From: Lewinella sp. JB7 | GTDB lineage: Bacteria; Bacteroidota; Bacteroidia; Chitinophagales; Saprospiraceae | NCBI RefSeq assembly: GCF_024297185.1 | Contig: NZ_JANCTD010000003.1 | Span: 372,001-436,000, forward strand | Direction of reading: 5' to 3' | DNA length: 64,000 nucleotides | In this document: positions 47,651 to 56,210 of the stretch, one piece after another | How positions within the stretch are numbered: the stretch's first letter is position 1 | Layout: every line of letters begins with the position of its first letter | Program-made: the position numbers and the translations under genes | The notes under the pieces: model-generated | The model's input: the letters and a program-made list of their open reading frames with translations, nothing else | Database searches by the model: none | What the model was told of the DNA's origin: nothing

Positions 47651-49396
47651 ATGACGTCCTCCGCTCCCGCGTTCCCCGCCCTGCTACACTACGAGGTGGC
47701 CCACCGCATTCTGACGGGCTACATGAGCTATTACTACCGCTTCAAGCTGATCACGAAGCGCGCCCGCATCCGCTTTGAGACGCGGGACTGGCACGGTACC
47801 CAGGCGGACGCCCGCAGCCGCATCACCCTGTACCGCGAGGAGGTCGCTGAGACCACCCGCCAACTCGACGAGCTCATGGACCGACGCGTCGATCCGGCGT
47901 TCTGGCGAAAAGTGCGTGACGCGTTCGCCGAGGATATTGCCCACTTCAACACCCGCAACATCGCCGAGACGTTCTTCAATTCGGTGTACCGTCACACCTA
48001 CGGCATCGGAGCCGACCCCGGGGTAATGTTCGTGGTACGGACGGGCAGCTACCGGGAGTACGGGGGCATGTCGCCGATCAGCCACTCCTTCGTGCTGCAC
48101 CAAAAACCCCTGCTCCAGACGGTGGCGGATCTGGTGGATCACTTCCCCTTCGACGTCGGGTGGGAGGACCGCGAGCGGGATATTCGGCTGGTCACCGACC
48201 GTTGGCAACGCTTCATCGACGATCACGGCGGACCGGAGGCGACCGACCGGCTGGAGGTTCTGCACTCGGTTTTCTTCCGCAATAAGTCGGCTTACATCGT
48301 CGGCCGCTTCATCAAGGGCAACCAGGTGCATCCCTTTATTCTTCCGCTGTTGCACCCGGCCAATCGAGGCATGCTGATCGATGCCCTGCTGCTGGAGGCG
48401 GACCAGGTCGTCAGTATCTTCAGCTACCACCGCTCGTACTTTCTGGCCGACATCAGCGTCCCGAGCGAGATGGTTGACTTCCTGCAGACCTTCATGCCCA
48501 GTAAGCGGGTCAGCGAGCTGTACAACGCCATCGGATTCGAAAAGCACGGAAAGACGGTGTTCTACCGCGAGTTGCTGCGCTACTTCAACCACAGCGATCC
48601 GCAGACCGATGCTTTCATCAGTGCGCCGGGCATTGCCGGTATGGTAATGTACGTCTTCACGACGGAGGGACTCAATATGGTCTTCAAGGTGATCCGGGAC
48701 CGGTTCGCGCCGCCGAAGCAGGTTACCGCCGCAATGGTCAAAGAGCGCTACGACCTGGTCAAACGACACGATCGCGTGGGGCGCATGGCGGACAGCTACC
48801 TCTTCGAAAAACTTTCCCTGCCCCTGAACCGCTTCAGCCCGGAATGTCTGCGGGAGCTCCGGGAGACGGCCCCCTCGAAGGTCGAGATCCACGACGACTG
48901 CGTGCTCATCTCCCACGTCTACGTCGAGAAAAAGATGACGCCCCTCAATCTGTTCCTCCAGACCGCCGACGAAGCCATGGCCCAGAAGGCGCTGCGCGAT
49001 TACGGAAGGGCCATCAAGCAACTCGCCGCCGCCAACATTTTCCCCGGAGACCTGCTGCTGAAAAACTTCGGCGTCACCCGGGTCAACCGCGTGGTCTTCT
49101 ACGATTACGACGAAATCGAGCTGGTGACGGATTGCAACTTCCGCCACATCCCCGAAGCCCGCACCCCGGAGGAGGAGATGTCCGGTCAGCCCTGGTACTA
49201 CGTGGGGCCGCACGACATCTTTCCGGAAGAGTTTCCGGGGTTTCTCATGCGCTCAGGACCTCACCTCACGTATCTGCGGCAGCAACACGGGGAGATCTTC
49301 GACGCAGACTTTTGGAACGACATCAAACGCAGACTGCTTGCTGGGGAAATTATGGACGTGTTTCCGTACCGGACGGGGTGGAGGTTTTTGCAGTGA
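47651..49396 (+). CDS. aceK: isocitrate dehydrogenase kinase/phosphatase
   Basis: 581 aa, close to the E. coli length (578). Conserved stretches include 'FFNSVYRHTYG', 'VFFRNKSAYIVGRFIKGN', the ATP-binding 'GIAGMVMYVFTTEGLNMVFKVIRDRFAPPK' and the kinase catalytic region 'NIFPGDLLLKNFGVTRVNRVVFYDYDEIELVTDCNFR'. The enzyme phosphorylates and dephosphorylates isocitrate dehydrogenase to steer carbon into the glyoxylate shunt. It is well known from Proteobacteria and less expected in Bacteroidota. No aceA or aceB lies in this window. It follows an MBL hydrolase rather than the usual aceBA. Confidence 0.95.
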   Translation: MTSSAPAFPALLHYEVAHRILTGYMSYYYRFKLITKRARIRFETRDWHGTQADARSRITLYREEVAETTRQLDELMDRRVDPAFWRKVRDAFAEDIAHFNTRNIAETFFNSVYRHTYGIGADPGVMFVVRTGSYREYGGMSPISHSFVLHQKPLLQTVADLVDHFPFDVGWEDRERDIRLVTDRWQRFIDDHGGPEATDRLEVLHSVFFRNKSAYIVGRFIKGNQVHPFILPLLHPANRGMLIDALLLEADQVVSIFSYHRSYFLADISVPSEMVDFLQTFMPSKRVSELYNAIGFEKHGKTVFYRELLRYFNHSDPQTDAFISAPGIAGMVMYVFTTEGLNMVFKVIRDRFAPPKQVTAAMVKERYDLVKRHDRVGRMADSYLFEKLSLPLNRFSPECLRELRETAPSKVEIHDDCVLISHVYVEKKMTPLNLFLQTADEAMAQKALRDYGRAIKQLAAANIFPGDLLLKNFGVTRVNRVVFYDYDEIELVTDCNFRHIPEARTPEEEMSGQPWYYVGPHDIFPEEFPGFLMRSGPHLTYLRQQHGEIFDADFWNDIKRRLLAGEIMDVFPYRTGWRFLQ

Positions 49397-49406
49397 AGGA
49401 GTAGTC

Positions 49407-49486
49407 GGTTAGTAGGTTAGGCGGTTAGTAGGTTATTACGTTAGGCAGTTAGTGCGTTAGGCGGTTAGTTCGTTAGGTGGTTAGTC
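49407..49486. repeat. octamer tandem repeat, ten copies of NGTTAGNN
   Basis: Copies start every 8 bp at 49407, 49415, 49423, 49431, 49439, 49447, 49455, 49463, 49471 and 49479. The consensus is (G/C)GTTAG plus two free bases; the 49431 copy ends TT rather than AG. The array fills the gap after aceK. It also contains the stop codon of the minus-strand gene ending at 49481. Confidence 0.9.
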
Positions 49487-50269
49487 GAGGTCGAAGGTCT
49501 GGCCTTTGGTGGGGAAGGGGACCGGGGTGGCGGGTTCCTCAGCGAAGTAAACGTAGACGATATTCAGGTTCCGGACCTGGCTGAAGGGAACGGCGAGGTA
49601 GTCGCCCTTCATCTCGTAGGTGGTGTGGGGGGAGGGTTGCCAGGGTTGGTCGCGGGAGCCGGTGATTTTGAGGTTGCCGCGGCGGATGGCGCCGCTGATG
49701 AACAGCTGGTCGATGTTCTGTTCGCTGTTGAGGGTGTAGGCGTCGAGGGCACCGGTGTAGACCACGAGTTTGCCGCCGCCATCGACCAGTAAGTCGACGC
49801 GGATGAAGTGGAGGCGCCGGCGTTGCTCGTGGGTGAGAACGTAGCCGCTAAAGTAGCGGTCCCAGTCGTTGAAGACCTGGAGGGCCTTGTGCTCCTTTTC
49901 GTAGCCGGCCCGGATGACCAACTGCTGCAGTAAGTAGCCGATCGTAGCGGCGGCGGCGCAGATGAGCAGGAGATAGAAAACGAATCCGTGGTATCCGGAT
50001 TCGAAATCGTCGTAATCGACCGTCTGCAAGTCGCCTCCGGTGCTGAGCAGGTAGATTAGGTGCAGATTGGGGTCATGCCCCAGTAAACGGACCACGGCCA
50101 TCCCGGCCGAATGGAGCAGGAGGGCGGTAAAAAGCATGATGACCGCCTCGCTGAGCAGGCTGAAGTTGAGGCTGCGGCGGATGGAATGGCTGCGAATGTA
50201 GGCGTAACGGAAGGCGATGCCGGGCAGGAGCAGCAGGATGATGAAAAGGGCACCGACCGCGAAGTTCAT
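49481..50269 (-). CDS. membrane protein of unknown function
   Basis: 262 aa. Three probable membrane helices: residues about 3-22 (FAVGALFIILLLLPGIAFRY), 38-60 (LLSEAVIMLFTALLLHSAGM) and 97-117 (FVFYLLLICAAAATIGYLL). The remaining half is a soluble, beta-rich domain ('RRRLHFIRVDLLVDGGGKLVVYTGALDAYTLNSEQNIDQLFI') ending in a charged tail. No family was recognised. A 64-aa gene ends 2 bp upstream on the same strand, so they are probably co-transcribed. Its stop codon lies in an 8-bp tandem array. Confidence 0.8.
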   Translation of the reverse strand: MNFAVGALFIILLLLPGIAFRYAYIRSHSIRRSLNFSLLSEAVIMLFTALLLHSAGMAVVRLLGHDPNLHLIYLLSTGGDLQTVDYDDFESGYHGFVFYLLLICAAAATIGYLLQQLVIRAGYEKEHKALQVFNDWDRYFSGYVLTHEQRRRLHFIRVDLLVDGGGKLVVYTGALDAYTLNSEQNIDQLFISGAIRRGNLKITGSRDQPWQPSPHTTYEMKGDYLAVPFSQVRNLNIVYVYFAEEPATPVPFPTKGQTFDLD

Positions 50270-50271
50270 CG

Positions 50272-50466
50272 TCAGGCGGGGCGTTCGACCTTAGCGGTCG
50301 TGACGGTTACTTCTTCGAGGGGTACGGCCCGGTAGTACTTCCCCCCGTGCTCGAATACCTCCTCGAACCCACTCTCGGGATCCTGTATGGCGATCGACGA
50401 CTTCAGGGCGGCCCGCTTCGCCCCGGCGGGCAACTGACGAAACGCTTTGGACTGGTAAGCCTGCAT
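50272..50466 (-). CDS. small protein of unknown function
   Basis: 64 aa, ATG at 50466, ending 2 bp before the membrane-protein gene. The sequence is soluble and mildly basic at the N-terminus (QSKAFRQLPAGAKRAALKSS), then 'FEEVFEHGGKYYRAVPLEEVTV', which could form a short beta-sheet. Nothing was recognised. The tight spacing and the divergent start opposite the SWIM gene make a real gene plausible. Confidence 0.6.
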   Translation of the reverse strand: MQAYQSKAFRQLPAGAKRAALKSSIAIQDPESGFEEVFEHGGKYYRAVPLEEVTVTTAKVERPA

Positions 50467-50509
50467 GGGAATAGTTTTACGGAAGATAGGGCATTTATCA
50501 CGTATCTCC

Positions 50510-50517
50510 TACCTTGA
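50510..50517 (+). promoter_or_regulatory. -7-like element TACCTTGA before the SWIM gene
   Basis: TACCTTGA lies 31 bp before the ATG at 50549, in the 82-bp divergent gap. It matches the TACCTTG words found before other genes in the window. Confidence 0.4.
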
Positions 50518-50548
50518 ACGCCCCGGCCGGTGGGCGGGTTGTTGATCC

Positions 50549-51820
50549 ATGTCCGTAGACCATTTACTCAAACTGGCTCCCGATGCCAAGTCACTAGAAA
50601 GTGGGCGCCGCCTCTTCTACAGCCGGCGGTGGCGGTTGCTGGGGGGCGACGGGGAGTGGCTCTGGGGGGAGTTCGACGTAGGGGCCAAGCGTCCTATTCA
50701 GTCGGCCGTACAGGTGGTCGAGGGCCGGTTCAGCTGTAGCTGTCGCGCCCGGGCCCGTCCCTGTGCCCATGGGCTGGCGTTGGTTCTCCTCCTGGCCAAT
50801 AATCCGGACCGGATCACGGTAGGACAGCCGCCGGACTGGGTGCGCTCCGTACAGCACCAGTCATCCAGGATACCGCGGGTCGTGAAGGACGTAAGAAAAG
50901 TGGGCGACCGCTTCGCCGACCGGCTGGACCTCATGACGGCGGGCATTGACGAGCTCGAGTTACGCCTGCTCGACGTGGCCCGCCGCGGGATCGCCGACAC
51001 CCTCGAGCAGGGGCCGGAAGTGTGGCAGGCGGCGGCCGTGAGCCTTACCGACGCCAAACTCCCCGGGCTGGCCGGCCGCCTGCGGCGATTAGCAACGTTG
51101 GGCACCGACGGCACGGAAGCCGAGATCGCCCGGGCGCTCGGTGATCTGTACCTCTTCGTACGCGCCTGGCGCAAACACGACGAACTGCCGCACGCCCGGG
51201 GTCAGGAACTCTACCAGATCGCCGGCGTGAGCACCAAGCGCGATGATCTCCTCCGCCGCGAACCGGTCCGGGATCACTGGCTGGTACTGGGAACCGTGGA
51301 GGGGCGGGAAGAACGCCTGCGCTACCGACGGGTGTGGTTGCGGGGCGAGACCACCCGGCGCTTCGCCCTCCTGCTGGATTTCGCCTTCGGGGATATGGCC
51401 TTCGAGCAGTCGTGGCCGCTTTCCGGGTCCTTCGACGGCAGCGTACACTACTATCCGGGCAGCTACCCCCAGCGCGCCATCCTGGCTACACCGAAGGCCG
51501 GCGGGCGGCCCTACGATGGCCTGAAGGGTTACGATACCTTCGACGATATGCTGGATAATTACCGGAGGGCGCTGGCCGTCAATCCCTGGCTGTTGCAGTA
51601 TCCCGTATACCTGAACGCGGTACGGCCGGTACGGGACGGCGGAGAATCACTCCTGATCGACGAGCGGGGCGTTGCGCTGCCCGTACATCCGGAATATTCG
51701 GGCTTCTATCGCCTGCTGGCCGTAAGCGGTGGAGCCCCTACCGCCTTATTCGCCGAGTTCGATGGGTACCAACTCTCCCCGCTGAGCCTGCTGACGGAAC
51801 TGGGACTGGTAGAAGCCTAG
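50549..51820 (+). CDS. SWIM zinc-finger protein
   Basis: 423 aa, cytosolic. The SWIM motif C-x-C-x(n)-C-x-H is seen near residue 65 as 'FSCSCRARARPCAHGLAL'. The rest is a large domain with no recognised family, including 'RVWLRGETTRRFALLLDFAFG' and 'YYPGSYPQRAIL'. SWIM proteins of this kind often sit with MoxR ATPase and VWA genes, but none are here. SWIM domains bind DNA or protein partners. The stop codon overlaps that of prmC, which converges on it (the two share the bases CTAG at 51817-51820). Confidence 0.88.
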   Translation: MSVDHLLKLAPDAKSLESGRRLFYSRRWRLLGGDGEWLWGEFDVGAKRPIQSAVQVVEGRFSCSCRARARPCAHGLALVLLLANNPDRITVGQPPDWVRSVQHQSSRIPRVVKDVRKVGDRFADRLDLMTAGIDELELRLLDVARRGIADTLEQGPEVWQAAAVSLTDAKLPGLAGRLRRLATLGTDGTEAEIARALGDLYLFVRAWRKHDELPHARGQELYQIAGVSTKRDDLLRREPVRDHWLVLGTVEGREERLRYRRVWLRGETTRRFALLLDFAFGDMAFEQSWPLSGSFDGSVHYYPGSYPQRAILATPKAGGRPYDGLKGYDTFDDMLDNYRRALAVNPWLLQYPVYLNAVRPVRDGGESLLIDERGVALPVHPEYSGFYRLLAVSGGAPTALFAEFDGYQLSPLSLLTELGLVEA

Positions 51821-52659
51821 CCGAGGATGGCCCCGATCATGCGCCACTTGCCCTGGAGATCACGGCGGCGTTCGATGGAGCCGTAGCCATTACTTTCCAG
51901 CAGCCGTGCGACCGCTTCGCTGTTGTGTTCGTTCGTTTCCATGTACAGCCGTCCCCCGCTTTGCAAGCTCACTTTGCCTAATTCGGCGATGCGCCGGTAG
52001 AACAACAGCGGGTCCTCTTCCGGCACGAACAACGCGATGTGGGGTTCGTGACTAACCGTAGATTCCCCCATGCGGGCGGTCTCGGAGGGGGGTATGTAGG
52101 GGGGGTTGGATACGAGAATATCCACCCGCGGTCCCGGCAAGCTAAAGCTACTTTCGAGTACGTCATCCACGACGAAGGTGACGTCGCCACCGAGGCGATC
52201 CCCGTTTTCGCGGGCAACGTCGATTGCCGCTGGACTCACGTCGACGCCGTAGCACGTCCACTGCGGACGTTTGCGTTTGAGGGCCAGGGGGATGCAGCCC
52301 GAACCGGTACCGATGTCGACGACGGTTCGGTCGGTGGTGGACGGGTGGTCGGCCAGTATCCATTCCACCAGTTCTTCCGTCTCCGGACGGGGAATCAGCA
52401 CGGCGGGGGAAACGTGAAGTTGTAAGCCATAAAAGTCCGCTATTCCCGTCACGTACTGCACCGGCGTCCCCGCCCGTAACTTACTCAGCGCTTCCTGCGC
52501 GAGTTGTGGTTCTTCCTGCGTCAGTTCCCGGGGCGCCCCACCCTGCCGACAGGCAAACAGGTCTTCCATGAGTAGCCGGGTAGTGGACCGGGCTTCGCGC
52601 TCGCCGAGCAGGGGCGTCAATTCCGTCCGGAAGTGGCGAGCGAGATCATCGGTGTTCAT
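51817..52659 (-). CDS. prmC: release factor glutamine N5-methyltransferase
   Basis: 280 aa. N-terminal helical part, then a SAM-binding fold with motif I 'VVDIGTGSGCIPLALKRKRP' and the substrate motif Asn-Pro-Pro-Tyr in 'ILVSNPPYIPPSE'. The N-terminal 'PVQYVTGIADFYGLQLHVSPAVLIPRPETEELVEWIL' is diagnostic. It methylates the Gln of the GGQ motif in peptide release factors, improving termination. It converges on the SWIM gene with overlapping stops. Confidence 0.96.
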   Translation of the reverse strand: MNTDDLARHFRTELTPLLGEREARSTTRLLMEDLFACRQGGAPRELTQEEPQLAQEALSKLRAGTPVQYVTGIADFYGLQLHVSPAVLIPRPETEELVEWILADHPSTTDRTVVDIGTGSGCIPLALKRKRPQWTCYGVDVSPAAIDVARENGDRLGGDVTFVVDDVLESSFSLPGPRVDILVSNPPYIPPSETARMGESTVSHEPHIALFVPEEDPLLFYRRIAELGKVSLQSGGRLYMETNEHNSEAVARLLESNGYGSIERRRDLQGKWRMIGAILG

Positions 52660-52682
52660 GGGGCAAGTCGATTAAGTAAGCT

Positions 52683-52843
52683 AACGAGCGAAGCGAGCAT
52701 CCACGCAAATTAAAAATGGACATCCGTAAATTGTAAATGGTAAATCCCAACCTCCTCGTCGGACGAGCCCAAACGAGCGAAGCGAGCATCCACGCAAATT
52801 AAAAATGGTACATCCGTACATTGTAAATGGTAAATCCCAACCT
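52683..52843. repeat. 71-bp direct repeat between prmC and dcd
   Basis: Two nearly identical copies at 52683-52753 and 52772-52843, offset 89 bp. They begin AACGAGCGAAGCGAGCATCC and end AAATCCCAACCT. The copies differ by one inserted base and one substitution. The repeat fills most of the 199-bp gap and includes an AT-rich stretch (TTAAAAATGG, TTGTAAATGG). No gene is seen in it. Confidence 0.85.
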
Positions 52844-52858
52844 ACCCGGCCGTCGAAG

Positions 52859-53395
52859 CTAAAAGCTATTCTTCCACATCATCGACTCCATGGGGCGGTC
52901 GCTGACGGTATTGTACTTCGCCCCGGGCTTCTTGTTGTAGTAATTTTCGATGTCGCCTTCGACCGCGAAGTAGATCAGCTGGCCGATCGGCATGCCGGCG
53001 TATACGCGTACCGGGTGGGTACAGCTGATTTCGAGGGTCCAGTGGTTGCAGAAACCCACATCGCCCTTACCGGCCGTGGCGTGAATGTCGATGCCCAGGC
53101 GGCCCACGCTGCTCTTCCCCTCCAGAAAGGGCACGCTGCTGTGGGTCTCGGTATACTCCAGGGTCACGCCCAGGTAGAGGGTATTGGGGTGGAGTACGAA
53201 GCCTTTCTCCCCGATCTCCATCTCCTCGATGGCGTTGTGCTTGCGGGCGTCGAGAATGTGGTCCTTGTAGCGGGCGAGATGCTTGCCCAGGTGGACGTCG
53301 TAGCTGTTCGTGCCCAGATTGGCGCGGTCGAAGGGTTCGATGACTATTTCGCCGCGGTCCATGGCGGCCAGAATCTTTTTGTCGCTCCAGATCAT
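52859..53395 (-). CDS. dcd: dCTP deaminase
   Basis: 178 aa from ATG 53395; the longer frame would need a TTG at 53404. Known Bacteroidota forms begin with the same 'MI-SDKKIL'. Signature stretches: 'VIEPFDRANLGTNSYDVHLG', 'FLEGKSSVGRLGIDIHATAGKGDVGFCNHWTLEIS' with the catalytic Glu, and 'IGQLIYF'. It deaminates dCTP to dUTP, feeding thymidylate synthesis. Confidence 0.96.
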   Translation of the reverse strand: MIWSDKKILAAMDRGEIVIEPFDRANLGTNSYDVHLGKHLARYKDHILDARKHNAIEEMEIGEKGFVLHPNTLYLGVTLEYTETHSSVPFLEGKSSVGRLGIDIHATAGKGDVGFCNHWTLEISCTHPVRVYAGMPIGQLIYFAVEGDIENYYNKKPGAKYNTVSDRPMESMMWKNSF

Positions 53396-53524
53396 GGGCG
53401 GCAAGGTAAGGAATGAACGACGCTTGGGGAGGGCGTCTATGGCAGCATTAGTAGTGAATGTAGCAGTTAGTGGCGCAGCGGGTGCAGCTGAGGTGGCGTA
53501 GATGTAAACAGATTAGCCTCTACC

Positions 53525-55231
53525 CTAGGACATACCTGATGTGGCCTCCTCTTTAATGTATCTAGTAAGCATGCGGTAATCCTCATCCTGCAAATACCCG
53601 GCAGTATAGTATATTCGAAGGTCGTCTAGAATTGCTCTCCCCTTGAATCCGTTGTCACGCTCAATGACCTCATTAAGTCGCCGGCCGAGGTGCTGTTGAA
53701 GTTTGGAACGGGTGTCTTCTATTTTGGTCATCAGGAAAGTAAAACTGGTATTAGTGAGTGCTCCACTTTGGAAGTCCTCATTGATCTCATCGGTCAAGAG
53801 AAGTATCTGCTGTAATCCAACGATGATCTTATCGATTATGCCATTTTGATCGTCCATGACCCTGGGACGCCGGAAGGGCAAGTCGATATGTTCCGGTTTT
53901 AAACCTACGGGGTAGTTGTTGTTTTCCAGTTCGGTGTTAGCGGGGAAGGAGGCATTAATGACCTTTACGATATCATGGAAGTACTTAGATTGTTTTCGGT
54001 ACGATAGTATGTACAATAGGAAGGAAAATACGATCACAAGCGACACTATGAACGTGGAAGCAAAAATCAGAATCGCCTTCCATTCGCTGATGTTGACCCG
54101 ATCGTGTTTAATTTTATAGAGTTCGTAAAAATTCATTTCCTTGAGCGGGGAATGCTCAATAGTGGGATTCTCGACTCCCAGATTCTCGGCTACGTTCACC
54201 GTGTTCTTTTCAAGATGCTTAAGAACCGTCAAAATATCCCGGCTAGGTACGCCCTTAGATGAAATGAGCCAGGCGTAAGAACCTAGTGCCGAAACGCCGG
54301 AAGAATTGTGATAGATTCCACGTGAAATTCCGTCCTGTGAATACTTGAAATCCGTAAGCCGTAGGTTAATTCCGTTTTTGGCATTTAGGGTAGATACAAA
54401 GGATGGATCAATACTCACAAGCATGTACTGCTCGTCCGTCAACATGGTCTTTAAATCCCGGATCGGCGCACCTGCAATAGTGAACAAGATGTCAATTTTG
54501 TCAGGTTCATTATACTCCTCTCGAATGTTCGATAGACCATCCTTCATGGACAGGTTCAGCACCTGCTGATTTTCAATAATTCCCTTTTCCCTTATCTGAT
54601 TGTTTAGTTCTGCCAGTATATAGCTTGCGATAACAATTGAGCCGCTGCCGACAGGACCGGTGCTGATCCGTGCATTGGCGAAAAGATCAAGTACGTCATC
54701 CGCAGTATTGGAGGAGAGGACAGGAGGATTGATGTAGGTAAAATTACCGGACCGCCTAACTCTTTCATCTACCCGCAACACGATATGCATTCGCTCGACA
54801 TACAGTGGTGTGATATAGTTCAATTGTTGACGGACAAAATCGTCCTTGTTCACAGTTTCCTCCTGGACGAGTCCGAATGAGTTCGGCGTAGTTAATACCT
54901 TAATTGCATTCTCGGATCCCCCACTCGTGATTCGATTGGTTATGTTAAAAGTAGCGCCCTCGCGTTCTATTCCAGACTTAAGGGTCGAAACAATCGTAAA
55001 GTAGACGCCCTTTTCCCCACCCGAAAAGAAGTTATAATTTGGCGTTCGGAAGAGCCTTTTTACTGATAGAACTACATTGCTGTTGGGGTCAATGGTGTTG
55101 ATTATGGTTACGTAAATTCCAACCGATACGACTATACTTATAAAGTATAATACCAATTTCCAACTCAAATTTAGTTTCCCCTTGAGAAGTTGTCCGAACC
55201 CCTCAAAAATGTTTTTATTCAACTGATCCAC
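53525..55231 (-). CDS. membrane-tethered TAXI-type solute-binding protein with cytoplasmic domain
   Basis: 568 aa, GTG start at 55231. Layout: short N-terminal segment, membrane helix about 24-45, a periplasmic domain of roughly 300 residues, a second helix about 383-408, and a 160-residue cytoplasmic part. The periplasmic domain resembles TRAP-associated TAXI receptors: 'GGEKGVYFTIVSTLKSGIER', 'TSGGSENAIKVLTTPNSFGLVQEE', 'GPVGSGSIVIASYIL'. No TRAP permease genes are nearby. The cytoplasmic part is helical and lacks kinase, GGDEF or HTH motifs. The gene is much more AT-rich than its neighbours (about 43% GC in a sampled line against about 60%), suggesting transfer. A sensor or signalling role is inference. 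Confidence 0.78.
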   Translation of the reverse strand: MDQLNKNIFEGFGQLLKGKLNLSWKLVLYFISIVVSVGIYVTIINTIDPNSNVVLSVKRLFRTPNYNFFSGGEKGVYFTIVSTLKSGIEREGATFNITNRITSGGSENAIKVLTTPNSFGLVQEETVNKDDFVRQQLNYITPLYVERMHIVLRVDERVRRSGNFTYINPPVLSSNTADDVLDLFANARISTGPVGSGSIVIASYILAELNNQIREKGIIENQQVLNLSMKDGLSNIREEYNEPDKIDILFTIAGAPIRDLKTMLTDEQYMLVSIDPSFVSTLNAKNGINLRLTDFKYSQDGISRGIYHNSSGVSALGSYAWLISSKGVPSRDILTVLKHLEKNTVNVAENLGVENPTIEHSPLKEMNFYELYKIKHDRVNISEWKAILIFASTFIVSLVIVFSFLLYILSYRKQSKYFHDIVKVINASFPANTELENNNYPVGLKPEHIDLPFRRPRVMDDQNGIIDKIIVGLQQILLLTDEINEDFQSGALTNTSFTFLMTKIEDTRSKLQQHLGRRLNEVIERDNGFKGRAILDDLRIYYTAGYLQDEDYRMLTRYIKEEATSGMS

Positions 55232-55315
55232 AGTATAAATTTAGGTGTTTCACTAAATTTAGGAATGATATCTGACAAATTGGTTATTTAGCCGAATTTA
55301 TTATTGCATATATGG

Positions 55316-55323
55316 CAAATGTA
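55316..55323 (-). promoter_or_regulatory. -7 element TACATTTG for the TAXI-type gene
   Basis: On the minus strand TACATTTG matches TAnnTTTG exactly and lies about 85 nt before the GTG at 55231. In the leader TAAATTTAGG occurs twice (55236-55245 and 55254-55263), possibly an operator. Confidence 0.45.
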
Positions 55324-55412
55324 CCCGCCAACAGTTTATACACGGCAACGATATATGACCTCCGTCAGAGTGACTGAGCTGGAACATAGTAAGGTATTGG
55401 CCAAAGTCTTCC

Positions 55413-56087
55413 CTACACAGAAACTTCGTACTCTCCTATCGGATCAAAAGCTTCGAGCCAGTAGTCGGTAGACAGGAGGGTAACAGTAAACGATTGGTCG
55501 TCAATAGAAATGGATTCAACAGACCAGATGATATTAGCCGCAGCCGGGAAGGGACCGGACTTAAGCTCGTCTTCATAGAGGCGGTGCAGCAGGGCGTGAC
55601 TGTTCATCGCGGGGGCGAGCAGGCGCAATAGAAAGGCGGGTGTGGGCTGCTGAAGAAGTTGGGCGCCCTCTTCATTTTTGGCGGTGATGTTGACGACAAC
55701 TTGCCGACCGTCGGGCTTGGGGTGTCCGCCGTTGTAGGCTGCGTAGAGGAGGCTGCCGACGCGGAAGAAGTTGCGGTGGTGCTGCGGCTCGGGGTATTCT
55801 TCCCAGAGGCGCTCGGTGTCCATTTCGTGGCTGGAGTTCTGGATCTGGCCGGGGGTAAGGGCATCCTTTGGGAATACGTAGTCGATCAGCAGCTTGGCGG
55901 CCTCCGGTTTTTCCAGATCAGCTATGGACATGAAGGTCATTTCCTGGATCTCCTTGTTGGATAGGTCGGAGGTGTCGCCGTATTCGGTCAGTTCGAGGAG
56001 TTTGCGGTAGTCGTCAGTGGTCCAGTCTCCCGGAAGCTCTTGTAGCTCTTCGGAGGAGACGGGGGTAATCGTAAATTGTTGGCTCAT
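55413..56087 (-). CDS. protein of unknown function
   Basis: 224 aa from ATG 56087; a TTG at 56096 is the only longer start. Soluble and acidic. Helical N-terminal half ('TTDDYRKLLELTEYGDTSDLSNKEIQEMTFMSIADLEKPEAAKLLIDYVF') followed by a mixed domain with 'FFRVGSLLYAAYNGGHPKPDGRQVVVNITAK' and a beta-rich end. Nothing was recognised. GC is like the bulk of the window, unlike the AT-rich gene downstream. It is divergent from the asparagine-synthetase-like gene at 56211. Confidence 0.75.
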   Translation of the reverse strand: MSQQFTITPVSSEELQELPGDWTTDDYRKLLELTEYGDTSDLSNKEIQEMTFMSIADLEKPEAAKLLIDYVFPKDALTPGQIQNSSHEMDTERLWEEYPEPQHHRNFFRVGSLLYAAYNGGHPKPDGRQVVVNITAKNEEGAQLLQQPTPAFLLRLLAPAMNSHALLHRLYEDELKSGPFPAAANIIWSVESISIDDQSFTVTLLSTDYWLEAFDPIGEYEVSV

Positions 56088-56210
56088 TGTATCCAAACGT
56101 GGGCCGTGGGGCGTTGTGCGTTGTCGGGTTCATTGCTCCTGCGCGCCGCCGCCGCCCTGTGCCGCAACACCTGTCGCGTCCGAGTCGTTAACCCCCTACA
56201 AGCTTTCCCC

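Noticed and set aside
52805-53416. Plus-strand frame of 203 codons opposite dcd
   Set aside because: dcd on the minus strand is unambiguous by motif; the other frame has no domain.
53396-55412. Insertion sequence or genomic island ends around the AT-rich TAXI-type gene
   Set aside because: No transposase, integrase, terminal inverted repeats or target duplication could be seen; only base composition suggests transfer.
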